64,000 nucleotides of DNA, taken from contig CAJKEB010000004.1 of NCBI GenBank assembly GCA_905198865.1, positions 1 through 64,000 on the forward strand, in the 5' to 3' direction. The notes below the pieces were generated by a model that saw only the letters and a program-made list of their open reading frames with translations, was not told where the DNA came from and did no database searches. This document shows, piece by piece, positions 27,389-36,594 of this stretch. This DNA comes from an uncultured Eubacteriales bacterium (GTDB taxonomy: Bacteria; Bacillota; Clostridia; Monoglobales; Monoglobaceae). Both the position numbers and the translations under genes were made by a program. Each line of letters opens with the position of its first letter. The first letter of the stretch is position 1.

Positions 27389-28945
27389 ATGACAAAAAAA
27401 GCATTGTGCAGCGTCTTATTGGTGTTCACTCTGATATTTGGAATGTCTGCGGCTTATGCATCATCATTTTATGATGTTGATGATGACTTCTGGGCTTCGC
27501 CGTATATTGAAAATTTAACTTCACGCGGAATTATCTCCGGATATGGTGATGGAACCTTTTTGCCTAACGATTATGTACAGAGGTCGGAATATTCAAAGAT
27601 GCTTGTGAATTCTGCGGGTATACCGCTCTCGGGCGTGCGAACAAGTCCGTATGCAGATGTAAGCGCCAATGAATGGTACTTTCCGTACGTTAACTCTGTC
27701 ACAAGATATTTAAACGGATATCAAAGCTCGACACCCGGTGACGAAAGAATATACTTTAAGCCTCTTGATTATGCGACGCGCGAGGATGTAACAGTTGCGC
27801 TCATGAAGGCTATGGGTTATACTTATGAACAGCTTTTGCAGAAATACACTGATACGCAGTATCTTTTGTCGGATGTTTTCTATGATTATGAATCAATCGC
27901 AAGACAGGACAGACCGTTTATTGCTGAGGCAGTAAACCTTGGTTATATAACCGGAACGCAAAGCGGAACCTTCCAGCCGGCTGATCCGATTACCCGATGT
28001 GAGGTTTGTGCGGTACTGTGGCGCGCTTTTCCTGAAGAGAATATAGGATTTGTTGATTTCACAGATAATTATAATGATACAACAGATTTTAACGCAAACA
28101 TAATCGGCAATAACAGCTTTGAAAATGTAAACACTATTTCTGAAGTGCCAAGCGTCTGTTCGCTTGGCATTTCTGATTTGTATCTGAATGTATTTTACCT
28201 TAACGTAGGTCAGGGTGACTGTGAATTTATTGAACTGCCGGGAGGACAAACTATGTTGATTGACGCTTCAACATATGAGTACGGTCAAGTTATAACTGAT
28301 TTTATCAAGTCAAGAGGTCATGAAAGAATAGACTATCTTATCGCTACACATCCGCATGCAGACCATATCGGCGGAATGACAACAATACTTGATAATTTTG
28401 ATGTCGGAGACATATTCATGCCCAACGCTTTAACAAACACTAAGACATACGAAAATCTTTTGTCAAAAATTCTTGAAAAAGAAATTCCGGTCACTGAAGC
28501 GAAAGCCGGCTTAAATATTTTGTATAACAATATCCTTTCTGTTTCAATGCTTGCACCAAACAGCGAGGACTACAGTGATTTAAACAATTATTCCGCTGTT
28601 GTCAGAATAGTATATAATGATACATCTTTTCTGTTTATGGGAGATGCAGAAGTAAAATCCGAAAACGAGATCTTAAAGTCGTTCTCAATATCCGACATAA
28701 GCTCAAACATAATAAAGATTGGTCATCACGGCTCCTCAACTTCAACATCAAGTGAGTTTATACAATCTGTTTCACCGCAATATGCGGTTATCTCATGCGG
28801 CATAAACAACGAATACAGTCATCCTCACGAACAGACTATAAACAGATTATTAAATCTTGGCATAGAAGTATTAAGAACAGACATTAGCGGGACAATTCAG
28901 TTTGTAAGCGACGGAAATACTATATATAAACAAACTGACAAATAA
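27389..28945 (+). CDS. SLH-domain surface protein with metallo-beta-lactamase-fold (ComEC C-terminal-like) hydrolase
   Basis: A 518-residue exported protein. Residues 1-25 are a signal peptide ending AYA. Three S-layer-homology-like repeats follow (about 28-75, 88-140, 165-212; typical ISGYGDGTFLPNDYVQRSE), which bind the pyruvylated cell wall polymer. Residues about 265-515 form a metallo-hydrolase domain: NVGQGDC, THPHADHIGG near 320, MGDAE near 416, GHHGSSTS near 444 and SHPH near 475, the ligand set of the ComEC/Rec2 nuclease-like branch. It probably hydrolyses a phosphodiester outside the cell; the substrate is unknown. AAGGAG precedes the ATG. Start of a three-gene run. Confidence 0.88.
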   Translation: MTKKALCSVLLVFTLIFGMSAAYASSFYDVDDDFWASPYIENLTSRGIISGYGDGTFLPNDYVQRSEYSKMLVNSAGIPLSGVRTSPYADVSANEWYFPYVNSVTRYLNGYQSSTPGDERIYFKPLDYATREDVTVALMKAMGYTYEQLLQKYTDTQYLLSDVFYDYESIARQDRPFIAEAVNLGYITGTQSGTFQPADPITRCEVCAVLWRAFPEENIGFVDFTDNYNDTTDFNANIIGNNSFENVNTISEVPSVCSLGISDLYLNVFYLNVGQGDCEFIELPGGQTMLIDASTYEYGQVITDFIKSRGHERIDYLIATHPHADHIGGMTTILDNFDVGDIFMPNALTNTKTYENLLSKILEKEIPVTEAKAGLNILYNNILSVSMLAPNSEDYSDLNNYSAVVRIVYNDTSFLFMGDAEVKSENEILKSFSISDISSNIIKIGHHGSSTSTSSEFIQSVSPQYAVISCGINNEYSHPHEQTINRLLNLGIEVLRTDISGTIQFVSDGNTIYKQTDK

Positions 28946-28978
28946 AATAATATAAACAAAATCAGAAGGTGTTAACAA

Positions 28979-29227
28979 ATGAAAGTGATTATAGACAGAT
29001 TTGAAAACGGATATGCAGTAGTTGAATTGAACAACGGGAAAGAGTTTTTTAACCTACCGCAGGAACTGGTTCCGAATGAAGCAAAGGAAGGCGATGTGCT
29101 TAATGCTGTTCTTGATAACGACGGCAATATTATCGGAACAAGTATTGACCTCAAAGAAACACAAGCACGCGAATCACGTATAAAAAGTCTTATGTCCCAG
29201 ATTTTTAAGAATAAAACACAAGAATAG
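28979..29227 (+). CDS. DUF3006 domain protein
   Basis: An 82-residue small protein starting KVIIDRFENGYAVVELNNGKEF, the typical beginning of the DUF3006 family, with a beta-rich fold (VIIDRFE, AVVEL, GDVLNAVLDNDG) and a charged helical tail. DUF3006 genes are very often directly downstream of ComEC-like metallo-hydrolases, as here (33-base gap), so the two probably function together. AAGGTG lies upstream of the ATG. Its biochemical role is unknown. Confidence 0.82.
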   Translation: MKVIIDRFENGYAVVELNNGKEFFNLPQELVPNEAKEGDVLNAVLDNDGNIIGTSIDLKETQARESRIKSLMSQIFKNKTQE

Positions 29228-29264
29228 CATGTATATGTATTGAAAAACAAGAAATACTAAATCC

Positions 29265-29675
29265 ATGATTTTGAGATATATTATTTATGGATTAATTGGT
29301 ATGAATATGGAAATATTTTGGACGGGTCTGTCGGGTATACGATATAACTCCAGAAACCTGATTGGGCATACATCGGTATGGATGTTTTTCGTTTACGGAC
29401 TTGCGGTTATTGTTCTCGAACCGGTGCATAATCTCATTTCGGATCAGAACTGGTTTTTTCGCGGCTGCGTTTATACCATGCTTATATTCGGAATTGAGTT
29501 TTCCACAGGGTATATACTCAGAATTTTTGGCATAGAGGCGTGGAATTACACTACTCCATTATCCTTTCAGGGGCTTATACGCTTGGATTATGCACCGGCT
29601 TGGTTTATCGTAGGACTGATTTTTGAACAGCTTCACAATTTCCTGATAAAATACAATATTGGCAGTTTTAAATGA
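29265..29675 (+). CDS. Four-helix membrane protein, CmpB-type putative ABC transporter permease family
   Basis: A 136-residue protein with about four hydrophobic segments (near 3-22, 38-57, 64-84, 108-128), similar to short membrane proteins labelled putative ABC-transporter type IV (CmpB). No ATPase partner is nearby, so transport is not supported. The start is uncertain: neither the ATG at 29265 nor that at 29301 has a good ribosome binding site. Its stop codon directly abuts the stop of the spoIIGA-sigE gene on the other strand. Confidence 0.6.
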   Translation: MILRYIIYGLIGMNMEIFWTGLSGIRYNSRNLIGHTSVWMFFVYGLAVIVLEPVHNLISDQNWFFRGCVYTMLIFGIEFSTGYILRIFGIEAWNYTTPLSFQGLIRLDYAPAWFIVGLIFEQLHNFLIKYNIGSFK

Positions 29676-31358
29676 CTATCCGTTTATCATTCGGTTCATA
29701 TCGCGTCTGAGGCGTCCGATAATTCTTTTTTCAAGTCTTGAAATATACGACTGAGAAATACCAAGCATGTCTGCTACCTCTTTTTGGGTTTTCTCCTCAC
29801 CTGTATTGTTAATTCCAAATCTCAGTTCAACAATATTGCGCTCACGTCCCGATAACTTATTCATTGCTATTTTCAGCAGCTTTTTATCTGTTTCCTCTTC
29901 AAGATTTTTCTGTGTAATGTCTCCGTCTGTTCCCAATATATCCGAAAGCAGTAGTTCATTTCCGTCCCAGTCAACGTTAAGTGGCTCATCAATCGAAACT
30001 TCGTTTTTGCCGTTTCCGTTCTTTCTTAAATACATAAGTATCTCATTTTCTATACATCTTGAGGCATATGTTGCGAGCTTGATATTCTTTTCGGGTTTGA
30101 ATGTATTGATTGCTTTAATCAGTCCTATAGTACCGATAGAGATCAAATCTTCAATACCTACACCTGTACTGTCAAATTTTTTAGCTATATAGACAACAAG
30201 TCTCAGATTATGCTCAGTCAGCTTTCTTCCGGCATTATTTGAATTAGCCGGATTGCTGAGTTCATTTATCCAATATCTTTCCTCTTCTTTTGTGAACGGC
30301 GCCGGAAGCGTATCCGCTCCGCCGATGTAATACGCATTACTTTTTCTTAGCTTTGAATATAGTTTAAGTAAAGCCGTAACAAATTTGTCAAATAAATTAT
30401 TAATCTTATGTATAATGCCGTTTTCACCGCAGAAATTCTTTTTTAACTTTCGTATCATCTTTATCGCTCTCCTCCAAAAATTTATTTTTGCTATTTTTTC
30501 TTTAAATACATCCGGATTTGCAACCCCGTTATACAGTCCGTCACTCGAAAACACTTTATTTACAAACCCGACATAACATCTTTTTGCGTCAGCCTGTACA
30601 TCGGCAAAACGAATATTGACATCATCCGGTTTATACAGGCGTATCGGTTCATGATTATCATCGGATATAGTTGATGCAGTGACATATCTGTTAGATTTTT
30701 TGTCTGTGTCAGGAAACGGACTTATTGTTGAATTATTTATACTATTTTCGCTGCCAATCAAAATGACGGGTTTCCCCGATAAAGGTTCGACAAGCTCGCA
30801 GCCTGTATCGCACAGGATTTTTGAGCAAAACGCTCTGCCGTCTATAATAATTTCGGCATCATATATTATCCTTTTACGGCTCATGTTTCTGTCGGCAATT
30901 TTAATATATAAAAACGCCGACAAATATGATAATGCAGAAGTGAACAGCAGCGTCTTAATGTTAATATCGGCATACGGAACACCATTTGAAAAAAGCCAGT
31001 CAGCCGCTTTGACTCCGTCCATAATTCTCCATGATGAATAGATATAAATAAATCCAAAAAAAATAAGCGATGTGATTACAAATGCCGCGACAGCTTTTAC
31101 TAAATCAATAGGCTTATATTTTTTAAAGTATACCATCACAAACAGAACAGTAAATATAATGCGTCCGCTCACAGTGTACAAAATATGTACAGCAGGGAAA
31201 AACATTAATACGGAATACATAGCAGATATTATGCTGCCAACCGCAATTCTTATAATTGACGCTCTGAATCTTAACATAAAGCCTGTGCAGATTATAAGCA
31301 AAGAGTTTATAATAAAATTCACAAAGAACAGAACATCTATGTAAACCGTAAATGTCAT
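29676..31358 (-). CDS. spoIIGA-sigE: SpoIIGA protease fused in frame to pro-sigma-E (SigE)
   Basis: One 560-codon frame covers two sporulation proteins. Residues 1-300 are a complete SpoIIGA: five predicted membrane helices (to about 155), then an aspartic protease domain with the active-site motif DTG at 184-186. Residues 301-560 are a complete sigma-E: pro-sequence, YYIGG processing region at 343-347, region 2 ([24 protein letters not shown]) and region 4 ([14 protein letters not shown]). Normally these are separate adjacent genes; SpoIIGA cleaves pro-sigma-E in the mother cell. The start at 31358 has AAGGTG upstream. An internal ATG at 30458 (Met301) is preceded by GGAGGAG, so free sigma-E may also be made. 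Confidence 0.9.
   Translation of the reverse strand: MTFTVYIDVLFFVNFIINSLLIICTGFMLRFRASIIRIAVGSIISAMYSVLMFFPAVHILYTVSGRIIFTVLFVMVYFKKYKPIDLVKAVAAFVITSLIFFGFIYIYSSWRIMDGVKAADWLFSNGVPYADINIKTLLFTSALSYLSAFLYIKIADRNMSRKRIIYDAEIIIDGRAFCSKILCDTGCELVEPLSGKPVILIGSENSINNSTISPFPDTDKKSNRYVTASTISDDNHEPIRLYKPDDVNIRFADVQADAKRCYVGFVNKVFSSDGLYNGVANPDVFKEKIAKINFWRRAIKMIRKLKKNFCGENGIIHKINNLFDKFVTALLKLYSKLRKSNAYYIGGADTLPAPFTKEEERYWINELSNPANSNNAGRKLTEHNLRLVVYIAKKFDSTGVGIEDLISIGTIGLIKAINTFKPEKNIKLATYASRCIENEILMYLRKNGNGKNEVSIDEPLNVDWDGNELLLSDILGTDGDITQKNLEEETDKKLLKIAMNKLSGRERNIVELRFGINNTGEEKTQKEVADMLGISQSYISRLEKRIIGRLRRDMNRMING
30456..30475 (-). promoter_or_regulatory. Internal ribosome binding site and ATG for sigma-E inside the fused frame
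   Basis: On the minus strand GGAGGAG (about 30469-30475) lies 10-12 bases before an in-frame ATG (30458). Translation from here would give a 260-residue pro-sigma-E with a pro-sequence of roughly 43 residues. Confidence 0.6.
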
Positions 31359-31444
31359 ATGTATCACCTTAAACATTATAAAACAATCATGCTGAAAAAC
31401 ACGTCGAATTACTTATTTAATAACAAATTGAATGCACAAAAAAA

Positions 31445-31471
31445 GACCGAAAACGCAATGCGAATTCGGTC
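31445..31471 (-). terminator. Terminator of the ECF S-component gene
   Basis: GACCGAA (31445-31451) pairs with TTCGGTC (31465-31471), with an inner CGC/GCG stem. On the minus strand it is followed by seven T residues. Confidence 0.8.
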
Positions 31472-31503
31472 AAAATTATTTTGCAATTAATTAGCTCAAT
31501 TTT

Positions 31504-32004
31504 TTAAAATATCTTTGATTTATACTTATTAAGCAGCGGAATAAATATAGCCGACGCTGCAACGCTCATAAGCCACTGTATGGGCGATGAAATAAAGACA
31601 ACAGCGGCAGTCTCAAGACCAAACATAGGAATTTCAGCAATAAAATACCCTAAAGTTACGATTAACAACGCTGCTGCAGCTGCAATAATAAATCTAATCA
31701 AGCTGAAGTTTTCGTAGAGGATTTTTCCGATTACAAATCCCATAATTCCTTTGATAATAAATGTAGCTATTGCGAATATAACATAACCGCTCAACAAATC
31801 AGCCAAAGAATGTCCGATTGCTCCGACAAACGCTCCGGCAATCGGTCCCATAAATGCGGCAGTCACATATATAATGCTGTCGCCGAAATGTACATATCCT
31901 CCCGTTCCCGTAGGGATTTGCGGAACCATCGTAAGCACACATGCAAGAGCCGTCAGCATTCCGATTCTGACAAAGTCTTTAGTAGTCATTTTTGTTTTTT
32001 TCAT
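31504..32004 (-). CDS. ECF transporter substrate-binding S component
   Basis: A 166-residue, six-helix membrane protein. The pattern of a short N-terminal basic stretch, RIGMLTALACVLTMVP, a conserved GGYVHFGDSIIYVTAAFMGPIAG loop (here described in parts: HFGDSIIYV and GPIAGAFVGAIGH) and a DLLSGY segment is that of vitamin-type S components of energy-coupling factor transporters. It would use shared EcfA, EcfA' and EcfT subunits encoded elsewhere. The vitamin cannot be read from the sequence, and I see no riboswitch in the short leader. Confidence 0.8.
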   Translation of the reverse strand: MKKTKMTTKDFVRIGMLTALACVLTMVPQIPTGTGGYVHFGDSIIYVTAAFMGPIAGAFVGAIGHSLADLLSGYVIFAIATFIIKGIMGFVIGKILYENFSLIRFIIAAAAALLIVTLGYFIAEIPMFGLETAAVVFISSPIQWLMSVAASAIFIPLLNKYKSKIF

Positions 32005-32075
32005 TAAGTAATAACATCTCCGTTTTTAATATCTGTCTTAAATCTTACCACATATGTTGTTTTATGTCAAATAAA

Positions 32076-32294
32076 TTATTGTGACATTAATAGAATTGTC
32101 GTCCATGTCAGATAATCAACTTTGCCGGTTACAGGTATACCCGAAATGTTCTGCACGTCTCTGACCGCCTCGGCTGTCTCGGGTCCAAATATACTGTCAG
32201 GGTTTATCAAAGGTATATTATGATTTAACGATATCCGTCGCAGCATAGACTGAAGTTCAAATATATTATTTCTGATGTCATATATTGATGTCAT
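32076..32294 (-). CDS. Single peptidoglycan-binding domain protein
   Basis: A 72-residue protein consisting of one PG_binding_1 repeat (LQSMLRRIS, then DSIFGPETAEAVRDVQ and GIPVTGKVDYLTW). It has no signal peptide. Its ATG overlaps the stop of the preceding gene by four bases and has GGAGG upstream, so it is translationally coupled and likely works with the 468-residue protein. It looks like a split-off fourth repeat of that protein. Confidence 0.8.
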   Translation of the reverse strand: MTSIYDIRNNIFELQSMLRRISLNHNIPLINPDSIFGPETAEAVRDVQNISGIPVTGKVDYLTWTTILLMSQ

Positions 32295-33697
32295 GCTGAT
32301 CCCTCCTCAGACATTACATATCCCGGAAATTGTCCTTCTGATTTCATGCCGCCGTTTACTAAATCTGCATATAATCTCGCAATACTGTTCCAAGTTTCCG
32401 GACCGACCACTCCTCTGGCTTCCAGTCCAAAGAGATTTTGATAAGCCAAAACCGCTTCCTCAGTATCATTGCCGAAATATCCCGTTACCGCAACCTTGGG
32501 AATTTCATTATACACATCGGATATTGTCGATAAATATGTTTGAAGCGTTCTTACACTTTCACCGGATGAACCTCTATATAATACTTCACCCGGATACGGA
32601 GTTATGCTCATTCCAAGATAATCCGGCGGGAGCGTATTCAGAATAGAAAAATACAGTTCATACATGCTGTCCCATGTCTCCCTGTTTACCGTGCCCGTAA
32701 TAGGCAATCCGTATGCCTGCTGATATGCACGGACGGCATTTTCAGTGCCGGGGCCGAATACTCCATCAATCTGAATGCTCGGAATAAAATCGTTAAATGT
32801 AGCTATAAAGTCAAGGTAAAACTGTATTACTCTGATATTGGGGCCGACGTCGCCAAGCTGCGCATAATTTGTATATTGTTTGGTAATAAATTCAATATCA
32901 ATCGCCTCAGCATCAAGTTCGGACAATTTCTTTACAGCAGTATATATTCTGAACATCTTGTACCAAGTTGCCTTTCCAACGATTCCGTCAGCAGTCAGAT
33001 TAAAAATCCTCTGGAAGGCTTTAACTGCGTCTTCGGTTATAACGTCAAAATAACCGTCGGGAAAAGCAATCTTAGGTATTGCGGGATAGTTTCTTGAAAT
33101 GATATTAAGCATAATCTGGAATCGTTTGACATCAAATCCTGAATCCCCAATTTTGAGCGGAGTTCCGGGATAAATATCTCGGTATTCGCCGTATGTCAAG
33201 CCGTCAACAATAACTATGTCATCACCGTAGTAGTATCTTAAAATCTCAATCGGCGAGTAGCCCTGATTAGCCAGATCTACTGTTCCCCACTGTGAAAGTC
33301 CGCCCGGACAGAGAGAGGTTGTTCCGTTGCAATATCTTGGATAAATAGGATTTTGCTGACCTTCTCTGGTAATATATCCGTTAAAAATTTCATCAACTAT
33401 CTGGCTTATATTTTCAAAGAAATCTCTTCCGTTAACAAACGCCTGATCATATGCTTCAAGGTTAGTAATATCAAAATTATATCCCTGAGCGCGGTAATGA
33501 AACGTATAAAGCCTGTTAAGTATAAAAGTTATTTGTGCGTATATGTTTGCAATCAACGCATTTCTTGGCCATGTCGGGTAAATCTCGCTTGAAGCAACAT
33601 TCTTTATATAATCTGTAAACTGAACAGTAACATTTTGTGCGCTTGAATCACTGGGTGCACCGAGATGTACAACAACTGTATTAGGTATAGGTACCAT
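32291..33697 (-). CDS. SpoIID-like protein with three peptidoglycan-binding repeats
   Basis: A protein of about 468 residues. Residues about 30-165 resemble SpoIID/LytB: ANIYAQITFILNRLY near the start and GGLSQWGTVDLANQGYSP-EILRYYYG at the end, the latter like the SQ-G-MA-G-EIL-YY signature of that lytic transglycosylase family. Three PG_binding_1 repeats follow (about 175-250, 280-355, 375-455; each with GYFD or GVFGPGTE-AVRAYQ-GLP-TGTV-TW). No signal peptide is seen, which suggests action in the mother cell or spore coat/cortex. The start is uncertain (ATG 33697 or TTG 33706, after GGAGG). Confidence 0.7.
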   Translation of the reverse strand: MVPIPNTVVVHLGAPSDSSAQNVTVQFTDYIKNVASSEIYPTWPRNALIANIYAQITFILNRLYTFHYRAQGYNFDITNLEAYDQAFVNGRDFFENISQIVDEIFNGYITREGQQNPIYPRYCNGTTSLCPGGLSQWGTVDLANQGYSPIEILRYYYGDDIVIVDGLTYGEYRDIYPGTPLKIGDSGFDVKRFQIMLNIISRNYPAIPKIAFPDGYFDVITEDAVKAFQRIFNLTADGIVGKATWYKMFRIYTAVKKLSELDAEAIDIEFITKQYTNYAQLGDVGPNIRVIQFYLDFIATFNDFIPSIQIDGVFGPGTENAVRAYQQAYGLPITGTVNRETWDSMYELYFSILNTLPPDYLGMSITPYPGEVLYRGSSGESVRTLQTYLSTISDVYNEIPKVAVTGYFGNDTEEAVLAYQNLFGLEARGVVGPETWNSIARLYADLVNGGMKSEGQFPGYVMSEEGSA

Positions 33698-33741
33698 TGT
33701 CTCCAAAAAAATCACCTCCGTGTTAAAGGCTGATACTATAG

Positions 33742-34575
33742 CTATTCTTGATTTTCACGATTTGGTATAAGCGAAATATTTTGAATTGATTCGATCTTAT
33801 CAAATACCATTGCGGTTTGGGGACGACTGCTTGACGTATACCCCTCTATCTCACTGAGAATGTTATATACCGCATATGGTCTGAATGTGCTCTGAGGCTG
33901 CTGAGAAAAAAATAGAGACGGAGCCGGCAAAAATACAGGCTCGGTTCTGCCGCTTGAATTGGTGTATCTTACCTCGTTAATGCTTTCGGTTTGAGGTTCA
34001 TTTGATGTAATTGTAATTTTGACATTTTCTATCGGCAGAGCTTGATCAGCCGTAAACGCCTGTATAATCAGACTGCCTTGACCGGTAAACGGCTTTTGTT
34101 TGGTTTGCTCTCCGCCGTCTGTTGTTGGAGTAAACAGTTCATACTGATCATTATTGCTGCTGACGTTATTATTGCCGCTGTTGTAGTTATTATAAACATT
34201 TACATTTCTGTCGGAACCGGTTTGCAGACCTTCGGCTAATTCTTTGTTAAAAGTTTCAGCCATTATGTTATTCTTATTTATATTGTCATGAATTTCTTTA
34301 TGCGCCGAACTTTGATTATTTAAATTTAAACTATTATCAGACTCCTGTGATTTATTATCATTAACAGGATATAACGGATTGTTTGAAGATGTGTTCTCAT
34401 TGCTTTGATTGTTGTTTTCAGATAAATTATTTGCTTCTGTACTGTTATTCTGTCGGTTATTTGTCATACTTCGGTTACGGTTGATTACCGGGATTTGTTC
34501 TGCCGGACGAGAGGTGTTAGTTTTAGAATCCTCTTCCGGCACGCCGGACATAAAACCGCTGAAATACTTGTTCAT
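33742..34575 (-). CDS. Asn/Ser-rich protein with C-terminal carboxypeptidase-regulatory-like domain, probable spore protein
   Basis: A 277-residue protein. Residues about 15-150 are low-complexity, rich in Asn, Ser and Gln (for example NNSTEANNLSENNNQ), hence probably disordered. Residues about 165-277 form a beta-rich domain (GSLIIQAFTADQALPIENVKI, split: GSLIIQAF and LPIENVKITITS; then FRPYAVYNILSEIEGY) like the regulatory-like folds in peptide-binding proteins. The ATG at 34575 has AGGAG upstream. It leads the three-gene set with the SpoIID-like protein; the context suggests a spore coat or cortex structural role. I do not recognise a named family. Confidence 0.5.
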   Translation of the reverse strand: MNKYFSGFMSGVPEEDSKTNTSRPAEQIPVINRNRSMTNNRQNNSTEANNLSENNNQSNENTSSNNPLYPVNDNKSQESDNSLNLNNQSSAHKEIHDNINKNNIMAETFNKELAEGLQTGSDRNVNVYNNYNSGNNNVSSNNDQYELFTPTTDGGEQTKQKPFTGQGSLIIQAFTADQALPIENVKITITSNEPQTESINEVRYTNSSGRTEPVFLPAPSLFFSQQPQSTFRPYAVYNILSEIEGYTSSSRPQTAMVFDKIESIQNISLIPNRENQE

Positions 34576-34630
34576 ATATATCACACTCCTGCAATATATT
34601 ATGCAGAGGTAAAAAATATGTGTTTGACTA

Positions 34631-35695
34631 TTAAAGTATAATTAAATCTTTGGTTAAATTTGTGAGATTTTCGATTCCATCCTCCTTTACGCAGACAAGA
34701 TCCTCTATTCTCACTCCGCAAAAACCATAAATGTAAATACCCGGTTCACATGATACAACCATATTTTCCTCAAGTATTATATCGGATTTGGGCGATAAAT
34801 TCGGCAATTCATGAATTAAAAGACCGACTCCGTGACCGAGTGAATGACCAAAAAACTCACCGTAACCTTTATCTTCAATATATTTTCTTGCCGCATCGTC
34901 CGGAACTTTGCCCGGTATACCGCTCTTTAACGTATCTAAGCCTATCTGCTGCGCCTGCTTTACGGTTTCGTATATTTCCTTTTGTTGTTTAACCGGCTCT
35001 CCGACTGCAACGGTTCTGGTCATATCAGAGCAATAGCCCTTGTATTTGCATCCAAAATCCATTAATACAAAATCACCGCTTTCAAATCTGCGTTCGCCCG
35101 GCATACCATGCGGAAGTGCGGTTCTCTCAGCCGAAAGCACTATTGTGTCAAAAGATGTGCCGTCCGCTCCCTGCTTTTTCATATAGTATTCAAGCTCTGC
35201 GGCAATATCACGCTCAGCCACACCTGCTTTGATATATTTAAGCACATGATTAAAGGCGTCAACACCGATTTGTTCTGCATGCCGTATAAGCTCAAGCTCA
35301 TCATCTGTTTTAATCATTCTGAGGCGTTCGATTTCGCCTGATTTCGGAATAAATTCAAATTTATTCAAAGTGTTGGTATAGTTCTTATAGGCCGATACAG
35401 TAGTATATTCATCCTCAAACAGAATATATTTTATATTGCTGAGTTCAAGCTTTTCGCAGATTATTTTTAGAAGAGGCATCTTTATATTATATTCTATAAC
35501 TTCAAATCCCGGCAAAGCCTCTTCCTTTGCAATGCCGGTATATCTTGAATCAACAAAAATATAAGCTGTCTTATCACAAATCAGAACAACGCCTTCGCCG
35601 CCGGAAAAACCGCTGAAATACCGCATATTATGCGGTGATGTCAGCATCACTGCGGTATCACCCGATAAATTCAGTTTTTCAAAAATATTCCTCAT
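34631..35695 (-). CDS. M24 family Xaa-Pro peptidase (aminopeptidase P / prolidase type)
   Basis: A 354-residue two-domain metallopeptidase: a creatinase-like N-terminal domain (1 to about 130) and the pita-bread catalytic domain. Metal ligands are seen in DFGCKYKGYCSDMTRT (two Asp), GHSLGHGVGLLIHE (His), CEPGIYI (Glu) and VRIEDLV (Glu), a full M24B set. It removes N-terminal residues ahead of proline or cleaves Xaa-Pro dipeptides in the cytoplasm. AAAGGGG lies upstream. It is last in the order yqeG, TIM-barrel gene, peptidase. Confidence 0.92.
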   Translation of the reverse strand: MRNIFEKLNLSGDTAVMLTSPHNMRYFSGFSGGEGVVLICDKTAYIFVDSRYTGIAKEEALPGFEVIEYNIKMPLLKIICEKLELSNIKYILFEDEYTTVSAYKNYTNTLNKFEFIPKSGEIERLRMIKTDDELELIRHAEQIGVDAFNHVLKYIKAGVAERDIAAELEYYMKKQGADGTSFDTIVLSAERTALPHGMPGERRFESGDFVLMDFGCKYKGYCSDMTRTVAVGEPVKQQKEIYETVKQAQQIGLDTLKSGIPGKVPDDAARKYIEDKGYGEFFGHSLGHGVGLLIHELPNLSPKSDIILEENMVVSCEPGIYIYGFCGVRIEDLVCVKEDGIENLTNLTKDLIIL

Positions 35696-35709
35696 ACCAT
35701 AAATCCCCT

Positions 35710-36594
35710 TTAGATTCTGCTTAAAAATTCTCTGTACATGTTTTGCATATAAACAGCGTCAGCAGTTTGTGTGCCGGCAGATTCGCAGATAATTCTCGGA
35801 GTCAGATTTCTCTCTGCTATAAGCTCCGCAATCGGCTCAAAGTCCGGCTCGTACTCCTTTTCTGCCATTGTATGGTGTTTCTTTTCGCCGGCTCTTGTGT
35901 ATTCAATTCTTGAATAGTGTGCATGAAAATTCTTAGCACGGTATTCGCCGAGCTTATTATAAATTTTGTCAAATATTTCTGCTATTGCGTCTTTTGTATT
36001 ATACTTTCCAAGTGACATGGCATTAACATGACCGAAGTCAATAGTCGGAATTATTCTCTCATCGATAAGACAAAGCTTTATAACTTCGTCTATGTTTCCA
36101 AGCTGCTTTACTTTTCCCATGGTTTCAGGACATAAATGTATATTTCCGTATCCTTTTTGGTCAGCCGCTTTAACTGCGCGTTTTAAAGTATCTGTTGCCA
36201 GAGCCAAGGCTTCTGCTCTGGTGATTTTGCCGCAGGAGCCGGAATGAATTACTATACGGTCAGCGCCCATATGCTTTGCGGCGTTTAACGTTGAAAGAAT
36301 ATAGTTTATACTGTTGTCTCTTTTTTCTTCCTCAGTAGATGAAAGGCTTATATAATACGGCGCGTGAACAGAGAGCCTTATATTCTTTTCTTTTGCGAGC
36401 TTTCCGAAATCCTGAGCCGAATCGTCCGAAATCTTCACACCTCGTCCACATTGGTACTCAAATGCAGAAAGATTGTTTTTTTCAAGCCAATCAGGAACCT
36501 GATATACGCTGCGGTTGCCCGCTTCGTAAAAGTCCTCGGAATTTCCGGCAGGGCCGAACAGAGCGAATTCTTCTATATTATTTTTCATGTTCAT
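35710..36594 (-). CDS. TIM-barrel protein, AP endonuclease family 2 (endonuclease IV-like)
   Basis: A 294-residue xylose-isomerase-like barrel. Motifs recall endonuclease IV: SVHAPYYISL, IVIHSGSCG, CPETMG (Glu), TIDFGHVNA (Asp and His), NFHAHYSR and a late RIICES. These would hold the three-metal centre. Compared with Nfo the protein is similar in length, but the region after HAHYSR is divergent, so an AP-site nuclease role is likely but not assured. It is co-directional with and one base from yqeG. Confidence 0.8.
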   Translation of the reverse strand: MNMKNNIEEFALFGPAGNSEDFYEAGNRSVYQVPDWLEKNNLSAFEYQCGRGVKISDDSAQDFGKLAKEKNIRLSVHAPYYISLSSTEEEKRDNSINYILSTLNAAKHMGADRIVIHSGSCGKITRAEALALATDTLKRAVKAADQKGYGNIHLCPETMGKVKQLGNIDEVIKLCLIDERIIPTIDFGHVNAMSLGKYNTKDAIAEIFDKIYNKLGEYRAKNFHAHYSRIEYTRAGEKKHHTMAEKEYEPDFEPIAELIAERNLTPRIICESAGTQTADAVYMQNMYREFLSRI

